64,000 nt of DNA from Physcousia sp015060555 (GCA_015060555.1 SUYG01000016.1:1-64000); one strand, 5' to 3'. Shown: positions 1 through 8,380, numbered from the stretch's first letter. Numbers and translations: made by a program. The notes: generated by a model not told the origin, from the sequence alone.

Positions 1-73
1 AGGAAATAAGGGCAATGACTCAAAGTGATGTGGGAGTAACCCCTACATCCAGTGTCTACTGCAAGTACGGCCA

Positions 74-118
74 AGCCGTCCGAGAGCTTCTTCATGAGTA
101 CTCTCGGGCGGCTTTTTC
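74..118. terminator. Rho-independent terminator
   Basis: A strong stem formed by GCCGTCCGAGAG and CTCTCGGGCGGC around a 14-nt loop is followed by TTTTTC on the plus strand. It probably ends a plus-strand gene lying left of the window; a reading frame ending in TGA at 26-28 could be its last codons, but too little is present to name it. Confidence 0.75.
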
Positions 119-119
119 A

Positions 120-320
120 CGTCACTGCTGCTTCGCCTTGACGAACACGCCCTCCATGCGCTGACGATAAACACCAGTAGCATAGAGCGGATTCTTGCCA
201 ATGTATAATCCAACCAAGGAGGAACGTGTTTACTATCACCTGTTTCTCTTTGGAAAGTTTACCAGACTTTTCAGCACAGATGAAAGCATACGCTTCCTTA
301 TATGTCTGTCGCAGCAAACA
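120..320 (-). pseudogene. Possible decayed gene remnant (unrecognised)
   Basis: On the minus strand the stretch nearest the terminator reads as a plausible protein end (…GLYIGKNPLYATGVY…, ending FVKAKQQ and stop), but stop codons appear in that frame just upstream, near 226-235, and an open but different frame continues to about 317. This looks like a short gene fragment with a frameshift. I do not recognise the family, and the stretch is short enough that the coding appearance could be chance. Confidence 0.25.
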
Positions 321-576
321 AAAGGGCCCGAAAAGGCCGTAATGTCCCTTACGACGCTACAAAAATAGAAAAATATTCTGAATTGACAAAGGCTTTTCCC
401 AGAAAATCGCGAAAAGGAACGGAAATATGCCGAAAAGATAGCTTCAAGAATGAAAAAGCAGCATTAAAATTTGGCGGAATCGCAGAAAATGCGTTTCTTT
501 GCGGTGTCAAAACATCAGTTTTGAATATCCGGGTAGAATCCCGAGAGGGCAGGACCGCATCGCCACCGCCCAAATA
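321..576. other. Intergenic stretch without a recognisable gene
   Basis: An AT-rich stretch with a plus-strand open frame (302-610) whose composition is low-complexity, basic and unlike the neighbouring genes. I see no ribosome binding site, no conserved motif and no RNA structure in it beyond the terminator at its right end. Confidence 0.4.
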
Positions 577-602
577 TAAAGGCCACTTCGGTGGCCTTTC
601 TT
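577..602. terminator. Bidirectional hairpin terminator with TTCG loop
   Basis: AAGGCCAC-TTCG-GTGGCCTT is a perfect stem with a stable tetraloop. It is followed by T-rich sequence on both strands, and it sits immediately beyond the stop codon of the minus-strand remnant at 601-900. Confidence 0.75.
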
Positions 603-900
603 ATTTATGATATGCCTTGATGAATTTACCAATGAAGTCCTTGCTCTCCGCTGACACTCTCTTCACCTGAAGACTTCTATTCCCCTTGAATATCAAGACC
701 TCTAACGCCTCCTTATTTGACTCAAAATAGGTTTTGATGTCAGAAGCTAACAAACGCGCATTATAATCTGAAGATAATCACTCTGCTCGTTGCTGGCGCT
801 GAAGATATGGTCTTCACCCTTCACGGGGTGAAACTCGCCTTCGGAAACTACGGCCATCACGACTAATCGTAACGGCCCGAAGGACACATCGTATTTTGAG
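601..900 (-). pseudogene. Frameshifted, 5'-truncated gene remnant
   Basis: Two minus-strand frames join to give one sensible protein. The first half (…KYDVSFGPLRLVVMAVV… to …SASNEQSDY) runs into a stop at about 748, while the second half continues in another frame (…DYNARLLASDIKTYF… to GKFIKAYHK and TAA at 601-603). The frameshift lies near 765-775. No start codon is present: the 5' end stops where an AT-rich repeat (about 900-927) begins, next to the ATPase module. I do not recognise the family. The shared terminator at 577-602 fits a once-functional gene. Confidence 0.5.
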
Positions 901-928
901 GGTTGATAGTTGACATTGAAAATTGAAG

Positions 929-965
929 CGCCCCGTTGCTCACGACGAAAGCGAGCAGCGGGGCG
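929..965 (-). terminator. Hairpin terminator downstream of the ATPase gene
   Basis: CGCCCCG and CGGGGCG, extended by TGCTC and GAGCA, pair around an 11-nt loop just past the stop codon of the minus-strand ATPase gene. The following tract on the minus strand (CTTCAATTTTC) is only moderately T-rich. Confidence 0.5.
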
Positions 966-978
966 TGGTGTGATGAGG

Positions 979-2103
979 CTACATCATATTTTTATTGAAC
1001 CAAATGACAAAGAGGGGGTCGGAAAGGAAGAGGCCGGATTCCGTCTCATCTATGAATTCACGGTCAATGAGTGCTTTCTTCAGCTTGGGCAGGTTGGAAC
1101 GAGTACCTAAGGCGAAGCGACTCGTAACCTCCTGTTTGCCAAAATCGGTGTGATAGCCGGAACAGATCGCACGGATAAGATTAAGTTGATAGGATGAAAG
1201 GTTCGCCGTTTGTTCCACGAAGAGGGGGGCGACCTGGGCCTGTGTCGCCTCCAGCCCCTCGATGAAAGTCTGCTCAGTGGCCTCCGTTTCCGTAGCTGTC
1301 AGAACATTCCACGCCAATTGCTGTACGTATGCTGAATAGTTCTCCACGGTTGTACATATCTTTTCCGCCAATGGTACAGAGATCTTTCGTCCGGCCACTT
1401 CAAAACGGCTAATAATAAAGGGTATCCATTTATCAGTGGGTATTTTTCTAAGGAAAAACATATCGCCGAACTGGTAGAAGGGAAGCTTCCGACTATAGAA
1501 CAGCTTGCTCATCAAATGCTGTTTGCTGCCGAAAAGGCAGTATGACGTGTGCTGATGGTGCTGCCACACGCTGCGAATGGTTTTCTGTATGGTCAGCGAG
1601 TCGGGCATCTCACCTATTTGTTGAAACTCATCGATGCAAACCACAATCTGTATGCCACGCTTGCGGGCAATCTTTTCTGGCAAATCAAGAATTTCTTCTG
1701 CATTATTTGCACGTGGGTTCAAGCCCAACGACAAGGAGAACTCTGTAGTAGGTTCTGGACTAAAAACAATTTTCGGGCTCACACCCATCAGGAATTCCTT
1801 GGCATTTTCTGCCATTCGTTCCATCTTGGTAGATGTAGCTTGAATGACGGCTGAAGCGAACTTCTCATAGAACTCGTATTCTGTGCGACATTTATAAATG
1901 TCCATATAGACGACCTTCAGGCTCGGGCTCTCCACGAGACCTTTCACTTTTTTTACAAGTGAAGTCTTACCCATACGACGAGGAGATATGAGAATGGAAT
2001 TAACCCCATTCTCGAAGTTCAGCTGCAGTCGTTTTGTCTCCAATTCCCGGTCTGTAAAGAGGTCTCCCTCTACTGACATCCCGTAAATAAATGGCTTACT
2101 CAT
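979..2103 (-). CDS. STAND/archaeal-type ATPase (ATPase_2-like)
   Basis: The 374-residue protein begins MSKPFIYG and carries a Walker A of the archaeal-ATPase type (SPRRMGKTSLV, about residues 43-53), a Walker B-like segment (IVVCIDEFQQIG), and a C-terminal winged-helix-like region. Such P-loop proteins are common accessory genes in Bacteroidales and are of unknown function; the family resembles MNS-type STAND ATPases. The ATG at 2103 was chosen because a good promoter (TTTG and TATACTTTTG) lies between it and an in-frame ATG further upstream. The gene stands alone, next to a truncated pseudogene, and is preceded by operator-like palindromes (2171-2280). A 13-14 bp sequence (ATTGAAGCGCCCC / ATTGGAAGCGCCCC) is found on both sides of it. 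It may be a mobile cassette or part of a defence or toxin system, but nothing here proves that. Confidence 0.8.
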   Translation of the reverse strand: MSKPFIYGMSVEGDLFTDRELETKRLQLNFENGVNSILISPRRMGKTSLVKKVKGLVESPSLKVVYMDIYKCRTEYEFYEKFASAVIQATSTKMERMAENAKEFLMGVSPKIVFSPEPTTEFSLSLGLNPRANNAEEILDLPEKIARKRGIQIVVCIDEFQQIGEMPDSLTIQKTIRSVWQHHQHTSYCLFGSKQHLMSKLFYSRKLPFYQFGDMFFLRKIPTDKWIPFIISRFEVAGRKISVPLAEKICTTVENYSAYVQQLAWNVLTATETEATEQTFIEGLEATQAQVAPLFVEQTANLSSYQLNLIRAICSGYHTDFGKQEVTSRFALGTRSNLPKLKKALIDREFIDETESGLFLSDPLFVIWFNKNMM

Positions 2104-2131
2104 TGTTTGGTAATTAATGAATTTGTGCTGG

Positions 2132-2164
2132 CAAAAGTATAGAAAGAGTACGACGTACACAAAC
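2132..2164 (-). promoter_or_regulatory. Bacteroidales promoter of the ATPase gene
   Basis: On the minus strand the -33 box TTTG (complement at about 2160-2164) is followed by the -7 box TATACTTTTG (complement 2132-2141), about 30 bp upstream of the ATG at 2103. Confidence 0.65.
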
Positions 2165-2170
2165 CCATTG

Positions 2171-2280
2171 CACACCAATCGGTAAACATTAATGATATTT
2201 AACTAAATCGCAGTAAATAAGCAGATTTAATCTTCATAAAGAATGTTCACCAAGTGGTGTAACACCAACTGGTGAACATT
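2171..2280. promoter_or_regulatory. Three operator-like copies of an AATGTTyACC…TGGTGT motif
   Basis: Copy 1 (2171-2190, minus strand) reads AATGTTTACCGATTGGTGTG. Copy 2 (2242-2260, plus) and copy 3 (2261-2280, minus) face each other as a near-perfect 39-bp palindrome, AATGTTCACCA…TGGTGT on each side. Each copy is itself an imperfect dyad (ACC…GGT). Copy 1 abuts the -33 box of the ATPase promoter. The arrangement suggests a dimeric or tetrameric regulator acting on this promoter, or end sequences of a mobile cassette. Confidence 0.5.
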
Positions 2281-2340
2281 CTATTGGAAGCGCCCCTTTC
2301 CAGAAGTGGCGCTTCATCGTCAATTTTCAATTTTCAATTC

Positions 2341-4230
2341 TCAATTTTCAATTATTCTTACGCCGCCTTTGTCGGCACTGGCCACGCTCTGAGCGTAGGC
2401 GCGGAGGGATTTGCTGACCACGCGGTGGCGCTGCAGGGGGCGCTGCGGACGGGCAGCGAGGTCCTCGTCGGTGAGCTTGACGTTGATGCTGCGGCTGGGG
2501 ATGTCGATGACGATGATGTCGCCGTCCACGATCTTACCGATATTGCCGCCGCTGGCTGCCTCGGGCGAGATATGACCGATGGAGAGGCCGCTGGTGCCGC
2601 CGGAGAAGCGGCCGTCGGTGATGAGGGCGCACTCCTTGCCCATGTGCATGGATTTGATGTAAGAGGTGGGATAGAGCATCTCCTGCATACCGGGACCGCC
2701 CTTGGGGCCTTCGTGGGTGATGACGACGCAGTCGCCCTTCTTCACCTTGCCGCCGAGGATGCCCTCGCAGGCGTCCTCCTGAGAGTCGAAGACGACGGCA
2801 GGACCTTCGAAGTGCCACAGCTCGGGGGCTACGCCAGCGGTCTTCACGACGCAGCCGTCCTGCGCGATGTTGCCGAAGAGCACGGCCATGCCACCGTCCT
2901 TCGTGTAGGCGTGTTCGATGTCGCGGATGCAGCCATTGGCGCGGTCGGTGTCGAGGGTCTCGTAGTGCGTGTCCTGCGAGCCCATGCGGGTGGAGAACTT
3001 GCCTGCCGGCGCGCAGCTGTAGATATCCCACGGCGACAGCGCACCATCGGAGATTTGACAATTGGACGATTTACAATTTGACAATTGATTGTCGGCTGAT
3101 TGACCATTTACGACTTTTCCGTCTTTGAGCTCCAAACCGACAATACTGTACTTGACAATGTCCTCGCCGAGGGTGGCGCCGTTGACGCGCTTGCAGCTGA
3201 GGTCCAGCAGGTCGCCCTTGGCCAGCTCGCCGAGGATGCCGAGGATGCCGCCGGCGCGGTTCTCCTCCTGAATGGAGTACTTCTGCCAATTGGGAGCGAG
3301 CTTGCAGAGGAACGGCACCTTGCGCGAGAGGGCGTCGATATCGCTCATCTTGAAATCCACATCGCCCTCCTGGGCTACGGCCAGCAGGTGCAGCACGGTG
3401 TTGGTGCTGGCGCCCATGGCGATGTCGAGCGTCATGGCGTTGAGGAAGGCAGCACGCGTGGCGATGGAGCGCGGCAGCACGCTGTCGTCGCCGTCCTCGT
3501 AGTAGGCCAAGGCGTTCTTGACAATCAGCCTGGCGGCCTGGCGGAAGAGCTGCACGCGATTCACATGGGTAGCCAGGATGCTGCCGTTGCCGGGCAGCGA
3601 GAAGCCCAGGGCCTCAGTGAGCGAGTTCATGCTGTTGGCCGTGAACATGCCTGAGCAGGCGCCACAGCCGGGGCAGGCGCTGTGTTCGATGACTTCCAGC
3701 TCCTCGTCGCTGACGGTGGGGTCGCCACCCTTGATCATGGCCGTGATGAGGTCGGCATTCTCGCCGTTGACCTTACCGGCTTCCATGGGGCCGCCGCTGA
3801 CGAAGACGGCAGGGATGTTCAGGCGCATGGCAGCCATGAGCATGCCGGGCGTGACCTTGTCGCAGTTGGAGATGCACACCATTGCATCGGCCTTGTGCGC
3901 GTTGACCATGTACTCCACGCTGTCGGCGATGATGTCGCGCGAGGGCAGCGAGTAGAGCATGCCGTCGTGGCCCATGGCGATGCCGTCGTCCACGGCGATG
4001 GTGTTGAACTCTGCGGCATAGCAGCCCAGCGCCTCAATCTCGGCCTTCACAATCTGACCTATCTCGTGGAGATGGGTGTGGCCCGGCACAAACTGGGTGA
4101 ATGAGTTGACGATGGCAATGATGGGTTTGCCGAACTGCTCGCGTTTCATGCCGTTGGCGACCCACAGGGCGCGGGCGCCTGCCATGCGGCGGCCTTCAGT
4201 GCAGACGGCACTGCGAAGAGGATGCTTCAT
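2341..4230 (-). CDS. ilvD: Dihydroxy-acid dehydratase
   Basis: This Fe-S enzyme dehydrates 2,3-dihydroxy-isovalerate and 2,3-dihydroxy-3-methylvalerate to the keto acids of valine and isoleucine synthesis. At 629 residues it is close to the family norm. It shows the hallmark SNCDKVTPGM (C123) and CPGCGACSGM (C186-C192) signatures and the C-terminal GPKGGPGMQEMLYPTS and TDGRFSGGTSGLSIGH motifs. Around residues 370-395 an insert not found in the family (GKVVNGQSADNQLSNCK…) is encoded by an AT-rich repeat, TTGACAATTTACAATT-like, of the type that otherwise fills gene spacers here. The last residues (IIEN) and the stop codon also lie in such a repeat. It is separate from the leu genes at 54-59 kb but in the same pathway. 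A TACTTTTG promoter lies at 4386-4393. Confidence 0.95.
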   Translation of the reverse strand: MKHPLRSAVCTEGRRMAGARALWVANGMKREQFGKPIIAIVNSFTQFVPGHTHLHEIGQIVKAEIEALGCYAAEFNTIAVDDGIAMGHDGMLYSLPSRDIIADSVEYMVNAHKADAMVCISNCDKVTPGMLMAAMRLNIPAVFVSGGPMEAGKVNGENADLITAMIKGGDPTVSDEELEVIEHSACPGCGACSGMFTANSMNSLTEALGFSLPGNGSILATHVNRVQLFRQAARLIVKNALAYYEDGDDSVLPRSIATRAAFLNAMTLDIAMGASTNTVLHLLAVAQEGDVDFKMSDIDALSRKVPFLCKLAPNWQKYSIQEENRAGGILGILGELAKGDLLDLSCKRVNGATLGEDIVKYSIVGLELKDGKVVNGQSADNQLSNCKSSNCQISDGALSPWDIYSCAPAGKFSTRMGSQDTHYETLDTDRANGCIRDIEHAYTKDGGMAVLFGNIAQDGCVVKTAGVAPELWHFEGPAVVFDSQEDACEGILGGKVKKGDCVVITHEGPKGGPGMQEMLYPTSYIKSMHMGKECALITDGRFSGGTSGLSIGHISPEAASGGNIGKIVDGDIIVIDIPSRSINVKLTDEDLAARPQRPLQRHRVVSKSLRAYAQSVASADKGGVRIIEN

Positions 4231-4276
4231 TTATTTGGTTTAATGTTGATAGATTAAAATTGAATCTTGAATCCTG

Positions 4277-4337
4277 AACTTTTGGAGCAGCGAGAGCAAT
4301 CAAGCTTGCTTGAATTACCGAGTCGTGACAAAAGTCA
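4277..4337. repeat. 61-bp dispersed repeat, copy A
   Basis: This 61-bp sequence (begins AACTTTTGGAGCAGCGAGAG) recurs in inverted orientation at 14390-14450 with a single mismatch. A degenerate relative lies at about 25365-25440. It contains the dyad TCAAGCTTGCTTGA, and here it sits in the ilvD leader between stretches of TTGAATCCTGAA-type spacer repeat. Confidence 0.85.
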
Positions 4338-4385
4338 ACGATGTTAATCTTGAATCCTGAATCTTTAATGAATCCATTTTGCGTG

Positions 4386-4393
4386 CAAAAGTA
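4386..4393 (-). promoter_or_regulatory. Promoter -7 box for ilvD
   Basis: The minus strand reads TACTTTTG (TAnnTTTG) about 155 bp upstream of the ilvD ATG. The resulting long leader is made mainly of repeats. No convincing -33 TTTG is seen. Confidence 0.55.
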
Positions 4394-4433
4394 CAGCTTT
4401 TTCTTCATCTTTTGCCATTAAAAACAGGATAAA

Positions 4434-4465
4434 TTTGTTTTTGCGCTCATTTTAATGTACTTTTG
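4434..4465 (+). promoter_or_regulatory. Promoter of the SlyD-like gene
   Basis: TTTG (4434-4437), 20 bp, then TACTTTTG (4458-4465) is an exact match to the Bacteroidales consensus. Its position after the more upstream in-frame ATG (4455) supports translation starting at 4527. Confidence 0.8.
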
Positions 4466-4526
4466 CGCCCAAAAATATAAAATTGTCATCCAACAAGAGC
4501 TCTTTAAACGCTTAAACTCAAGAATA

Positions 4527-5105
4527 ATGTCCCAACGATTCCTTAAGGTGTCCTACCAAATGCACACCAACACCGCTGCCAGCCACAAGCTGCTGTATGA
4601 GACCCAAGCCACCCAACCCGTTGCTTTTGTCACGGGAATGGGTTTGATGATTGAAGCCTTCGAGGAGAAGCTGACACAGCTCACCCCCGGCTCCACCTTT
4701 GACTTCACTCTCCAAGCCGCAGAGGCCTTCGGCGAGCGCGACGAGGAGCTGGTGCGTCCCGTACCGCGTAAGGTCTTCGAGATTAACGGCAAATTCGACG
4801 ACGAGAACATCTTTCCCGGTGCCGAAGTGCCCCTCATGAACAGCGAAGGCGACCACTTCATGGGGACCATCGTAAAGATTACGGACAACGAAGTGACTGT
4901 GGATCTCAACAACCCATTGGCCGGCAAGGCCCTGCAGTTCACTGGCACGCTCCACGAGAACCGCGAAGCTACCCTTCAGGAAATCGAGCAAACCGCCAAG
5001 ATTCTCAGCGGTGAATGCGGCGGCTGCAGCGGTTGCGGCGGAGGCTGCGGGAGCTGTGGCGACGGCAAGTGTGGCGGCTGTGACAATTGCAATTCTCAAA
5101 TCTGA
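4527..5105 (+). CDS. FKBP-type peptidyl-prolyl isomerase, SlyD-like
   Basis: This is a 192-residue cytoplasmic prolyl isomerase/chaperone of the SlyD family. The FKBP half-domains (residues about 3-70 and 125-160) flank an insert-in-flap domain (about 70-125: RPVPRKVFEING…). The tail is a metal-binding Cys/Gly cluster (ECGGCSGCGGGCGSCGDGKC), as in SlyD proteins that bind nickel or zinc. The ATG at 4527 follows a consensus promoter. The final residues (NSQI) and the stop codon fall in the AT-rich spacer repeat that leads to aroC. It could serve protein folding in general; a role in metal delivery is family knowledge only. Confidence 0.9.
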   Translation: MSQRFLKVSYQMHTNTAASHKLLYETQATQPVAFVTGMGLMIEAFEEKLTQLTPGSTFDFTLQAAEAFGERDEELVRPVPRKVFEINGKFDDENIFPGAEVPLMNSEGDHFMGTIVKITDNEVTVDLNNPLAGKALQFTGTLHENREATLQEIEQTAKILSGECGGCSGCGGGCGSCGDGKCGGCDNCNSQI

Positions 5106-5189
5106 TAATTTCAAATATAATGTAAAATCTCAACTTTGCGATTTGCAATTAAAATTTGAGATTTGAGATTTAAAATTTGACATTACACA

Positions 5190-6305
5190 ATGAACACGTT
5201 CGGAACCCTCTTTCGTCTCACGACCTTCGGTGAGAGTCATGGTGCCGCCATTGGCGGTGTCATCGATGGTTGCCCCGCCGGCATCACCCTTGACCTCGAC
5301 TTCATCCAGGCAGAACTCGACCGCCGCCGTCCCGGCCAGAGCCGCCTCACCACGGCACGCAAGGAAGGCGACCGCGTAGAGTTGCTCTCGGGCATCATGG
5401 AGTCTTCCAGCGGGGAGCTCAAGACAACGGGTACGCCCATTGGCTTCATCGTCCGCAACGAGAACCAGCACAGCAACGACTACGATGACCTGCGCGATGT
5501 GTTCCGACCATCGCACGCCGACTACACCTATTATATTAAATATGGTATCCGCGATCATCGCGGCGGCGGACGCTCGTCGGCACGCGAGACCATCAGCCGT
5601 GTCGTTGCCGGTGCCATTGCCAAGCTCTGTCTGCGACAGTTTGGCATCGATGTGAAGGCGTGGACACAGCAGGTGGGAGACATCGCCTGCGAACGCGACT
5701 GGACAAGACTCGACCTCAGTCTCATCGAGAACAACGACGTGCGTTGTCCTGACCCCGCCATAGCCCGACAGATGGAAGACCTCATCCTGCAAGTGAAGGG
5801 CGAGGGCGACACCATTGGCGGCATCATCGCAGGTGTCATCACAGGATGTCCCGCAGGCCTCGGCGAACCCGTCTTCGGCAAGCTCCACGCCCAACTCGGT
5901 GCCGCCATGCTCAGCATCAACGCCGTCAAAGGCTTCGAATACGGCGACGGCTTCGCTATGGTCAACAAACGTGGTAGCGAGGTAAATGATATATTGGTCC
6001 CCCGGTCGTCCCCCGAGGGGGCTGTAGGGGGGACTCTATCCAATCACTCCGGCGGCATTCAGGGCGGCATCAGCAACGGCCAGCCCATACCCTTCCGCGT
6101 GGCCTTCAAGCCCGTGGCTACCCTACTCCGCCAACAAGAGACCATCGACATTCATGGCAATCCCGTCACCATCAACCCACGCGGTCGTCACGATCCCTGT
6201 GTCCTTCCCCGTGCCGTTCCCATCGTGGAAGCCATGGCCGCCATCACCATTCTGGATGCATTTCTTCTGAATGGCAAATCTAATAATTTCAAATTTCAAA
6301 ACTGA
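5190..6305 (+). CDS. aroC: Chorismate synthase
   Basis: The enzyme converts 5-enolpyruvylshikimate-3-phosphate to chorismate with reduced FMN, the last common step of aromatic synthesis. The 371-residue sequence has the family signatures GESHGAAIGGVIDGCP (about residues 14-29), RPGQSR, the RGGGRSSARET region, and GRHDPCVLPRAVPI near the end. Between GSEVND and HSGGIQGGISNGQP, around residues 268-283, an extra in-frame segment (LVPRSSPEGAVGGT) is encoded by a GC-rich palindromic element (5996-6034). The C-terminal tail (GKSNNFKFQN) and the stop codon come from AT-rich spacer repeat rather than family sequence. It lies 84 bp after the SlyD-like gene. Confidence 0.96.
   Translation: MNTFGTLFRLTTFGESHGAAIGGVIDGCPAGITLDLDFIQAELDRRRPGQSRLTTARKEGDRVELLSGIMESSSGELKTTGTPIGFIVRNENQHSNDYDDLRDVFRPSHADYTYYIKYGIRDHRGGGRSSARETISRVVAGAIAKLCLRQFGIDVKAWTQQVGDIACERDWTRLDLSLIENNDVRCPDPAIARQMEDLILQVKGEGDTIGGIIAGVITGCPAGLGEPVFGKLHAQLGAAMLSINAVKGFEYGDGFAMVNKRGSEVNDILVPRSSPEGAVGGTLSNHSGGIQGGISNGQPIPFRVAFKPVATLLRQQETIDIHGNPVTINPRGRHDPCVLPRAVPIVEAMAAITILDAFLLNGKSNNFKFQN
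5996..6034. repeat. GC-rich palindromic element inside aroC
   Basis: GTCCCCC and GGGGGAC form outer arms around an inner CCCCCGAGGGGG dyad. The same GTCGTCCCCCGAGGGGG core recurs in the MFS gene (38393-38421), and a related form occurs twice in lysS. The element is in frame and adds about 13 residues. Confidence 0.8.
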
Positions 6306-6329
6306 TGTAAAATTTCAAATTGATAAGAC

Positions 6330-6713
6330 ATGGATGATTTCAAATTTTATAAAGATATAGAAGACAATCCGACTTTTATCAAGTGCTTAGATTTTGCCAT
6401 TCGCATGGTTCATTTATTTGAATTTCTGAGGGATCAGAAAAGTGAAAATGTAATGAGTAAGCAAATACTAAGAAGCGGTACTTCAATTGGTGCAAACTAT
6501 AGTGAAGCCTTAGGAGCAGAGTCCAAAGAAGACTTCATCCATAAATGCTCTATTGCATTAAAAGAAGGTAATGAGACAAAGTTTTGGTTAATGCTTTTGC
6601 ATAGAACTCATTATCTTTCAGATGTAGAATACCAATCACTAATTAATGATTGCCAGGAAATAAGAAACATCCTTGGCTCAACTGTCAAAACGACAAAAAA
6701 GATTCGGAAATAA
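6330..6713 (+). CDS. Four-helix-bundle protein (23S rRNA intervening-sequence family)
   Basis: The 127-residue, mostly helical protein matches the family first found encoded in 23S rRNA intervening sequences (S23-like; key motif RSGTSIGANYSEA at about residues 49-61, then KEDFIHKCSIALKE). Its function is unknown; family members form pentameric helical bundles. It is far more AT-rich than its neighbours aroC and the CstA gene and is enclosed by ATTTCAAATTTGAAATT spacer repeats on both sides, so it looks like an independent insertion between two unrelated genes. The ATG at 6330 gives the usual family length. Confidence 0.88.
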   Translation: MDDFKFYKDIEDNPTFIKCLDFAIRMVHLFEFLRDQKSENVMSKQILRSGTSIGANYSEALGAESKEDFIHKCSIALKEGNETKFWLMLLHRTHYLSDVEYQSLINDCQEIRNILGSTVKTTKKIRK

Positions 6714-6814
6714 TTCTTTAATTACAAATCACAAATCTCCTAATTGCAAATTAAATCGCAAATTTGAAATTTTACATCAAATTTGAAATTATCAGATTTG
6801 AAATTTGAAATGAT

Positions 6815-8335
6815 ATGATTACTTTCATCATCGCCATCATCGCCCTCATCCTGGGCTTTCTCCTTTACGGAACCTTCGTGGAGCGCACCTTCGGCATCGA
6901 AGCTGCGCGCGAGACACCAGCCTACCGCCTGAAAGACGGCGTCGATTACATCCCGATGCCCACATGGCGCGTCTATCTCATCCAATTCCTGAACATCGCC
7001 GGCACGGGCCCCATCTTCGGTGCCATCATGGGCATCCTCTTCGGTCCTGCCGCGTACCTGTGGATTGTCTTCGGCTGCATCTTCATGGGCGCTGTCCACG
7101 ACTACCTCTGCGGCATGATCTCACTGCGTCAGGACGGTGCATCGCTGCCGGAGATGGTCGGCAATGAGCTGGGCGGCACGGCGCGACTGGGTATGCGTGT
7201 GCTCAGCCTCGTACTGCTCGTGCTCGTGGGCACCGTCTTCGTGACCACCGCCGCAGGCTTGCTGGCCGCGATGACCACCGGAGCCTGGAGCCTTGACAAT
7301 GCCACCTGGAAATGGATATGGATCGGGCTGGTGTTCTTCTACTGCGTGCTGGCCACGCTGCTGCCCATTGACACCCTCATCGGCCGCCTCTACCCCATCT
7401 TCGGCGCAGCACTGCTGATCATGGCCGTGGGCGTGGGCATAGGTCTCTTCACCCAGAATGGTTGGATGCCAGAGATTACGAATCACCCCTTCACCAGCCA
7501 CCACCCCAAGGGGCTCCCCATCTTCCCCTTCCTCTGCATCACCATCGCCTGCGGTGCCATCAGCGGTTTCCACGCCACACAGTCGCCCCTCATGTCACGC
7601 TGTATCCAGAACGAGCGCCGCGGACGCCTTGTCTTCTACGGTGCCATGATCACCGAGGGCATCGTGGCTATGATATGGGCCGCTGCAGCCATCAAGTTCG
7701 CCGCAGGTGCTGCGGTACCTAACCTCTCGGCTGAGATCATCGCTGGCGGACAGCACGGCGCTCCCGGCCCACTGCGCGAGCCCTTCCACGCCCTCAACGC
7801 CCTCCTCAACGCGGGCGGAGGCACGAATCCCGCCTTCCTGGTGAACCTCATCTGCAAAACATGGATGGGACGAATCGGTGCGCTGCTTGCCGTTCTCGGC
7901 GTCGTGGCAGCTCCTATCACCAGCGGCGACACCGCCTACCGCTCTGCCCGCCTCATCGTGGCCGACTTCCTGCACCTGAACCAAAAGAAGATTTTCAACC
8001 GTCTTCTGCTCGCATTTCCCCTCTTCGCCATCTCTGCAGCCCTCGTGTTCGTGGATTTCGACATCCTGTGGCGCTATTTCGCGTGGACCAACCAGACGCT
8101 GGCCACCTGCTTCCTGTGGACTGCCGCCGTATGGCTGCTAAACCATGGCCGCAACTACTGGATAGCCTTCCTGCCTGCCGTGTTCATGACGGTCGTTGTC
8201 ACCAGCTACATCATGGCAGCGCCCGAAGGTTTCAAGTTACCTCTCACACCCTGCATCATCACAGGAGCCGTTCTGGCCATTGGCCTCGCAATATGGTTTC
8301 TGCGAACGGTTCGGAGTCGGAGGAAACAAGCATAA
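6815..8335 (+). CDS. CstA-type carbon starvation permease
   Basis: This 506-residue integral membrane protein has about a dozen hydrophobic segments and CstA-family motifs (GTGPIFGAIMGILFG at about residues 55-70; GAISGFHATQSPLMSR; APITSGDTAYRSAR). CstA proteins import peptides and/or pyruvate. It is shorter than enterobacterial CstA (about 700 residues), as is usual in Bacteroidota. A strong terminator follows directly at 8341. Confidence 0.92.
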   Translation: MITFIIAIIALILGFLLYGTFVERTFGIEAARETPAYRLKDGVDYIPMPTWRVYLIQFLNIAGTGPIFGAIMGILFGPAAYLWIVFGCIFMGAVHDYLCGMISLRQDGASLPEMVGNELGGTARLGMRVLSLVLLVLVGTVFVTTAAGLLAAMTTGAWSLDNATWKWIWIGLVFFYCVLATLLPIDTLIGRLYPIFGAALLIMAVGVGIGLFTQNGWMPEITNHPFTSHHPKGLPIFPFLCITIACGAISGFHATQSPLMSRCIQNERRGRLVFYGAMITEGIVAMIWAAAAIKFAAGAAVPNLSAEIIAGGQHGAPGPLREPFHALNALLNAGGGTNPAFLVNLICKTWMGRIGALLAVLGVVAAPITSGDTAYRSARLIVADFLHLNQKKIFNRLLLAFPLFAISAALVFVDFDILWRYFAWTNQTLATCFLWTAAVWLLNHGRNYWIAFLPAVFMTVVVTSYIMAAPEGFKLPLTPCIITGAVLAIGLAIWFLRTVRSRRKQA

Positions 8336-8340
8336 AAATA

Positions 8341-8373
8341 AAGCGGCTGTGCTCATTAGCACAGCCGCTTTAT
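8341..8373 (+). terminator. Terminator after the CstA gene
   Basis: AAGCGGCTGTGCT and AGCACAGCCGCTT pair with a 4-nt loop and are followed by TATTGTTTTC, directly after the stop codon. Confidence 0.85.
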
Positions 8374-8380
8374 TGTTTTC

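Noticed and set aside
520..576. Possible tRNA 3' end (GTAGAATCC…)
   Set aside because: No cloverleaf can be formed upstream and no acceptor stem partner is present.
302..610. Plus-strand open frame of 102 codons
   Set aside because: No ribosome binding site, no family pattern, unlike local codon use, and it ends inside the terminator at 577-602.
2272..4104. Long plus-strand frames opposite ilvD
   Set aside because: They are shadows produced by the GC-rich codon pattern of ilvD; no start signals and composition typical of antisense frames.
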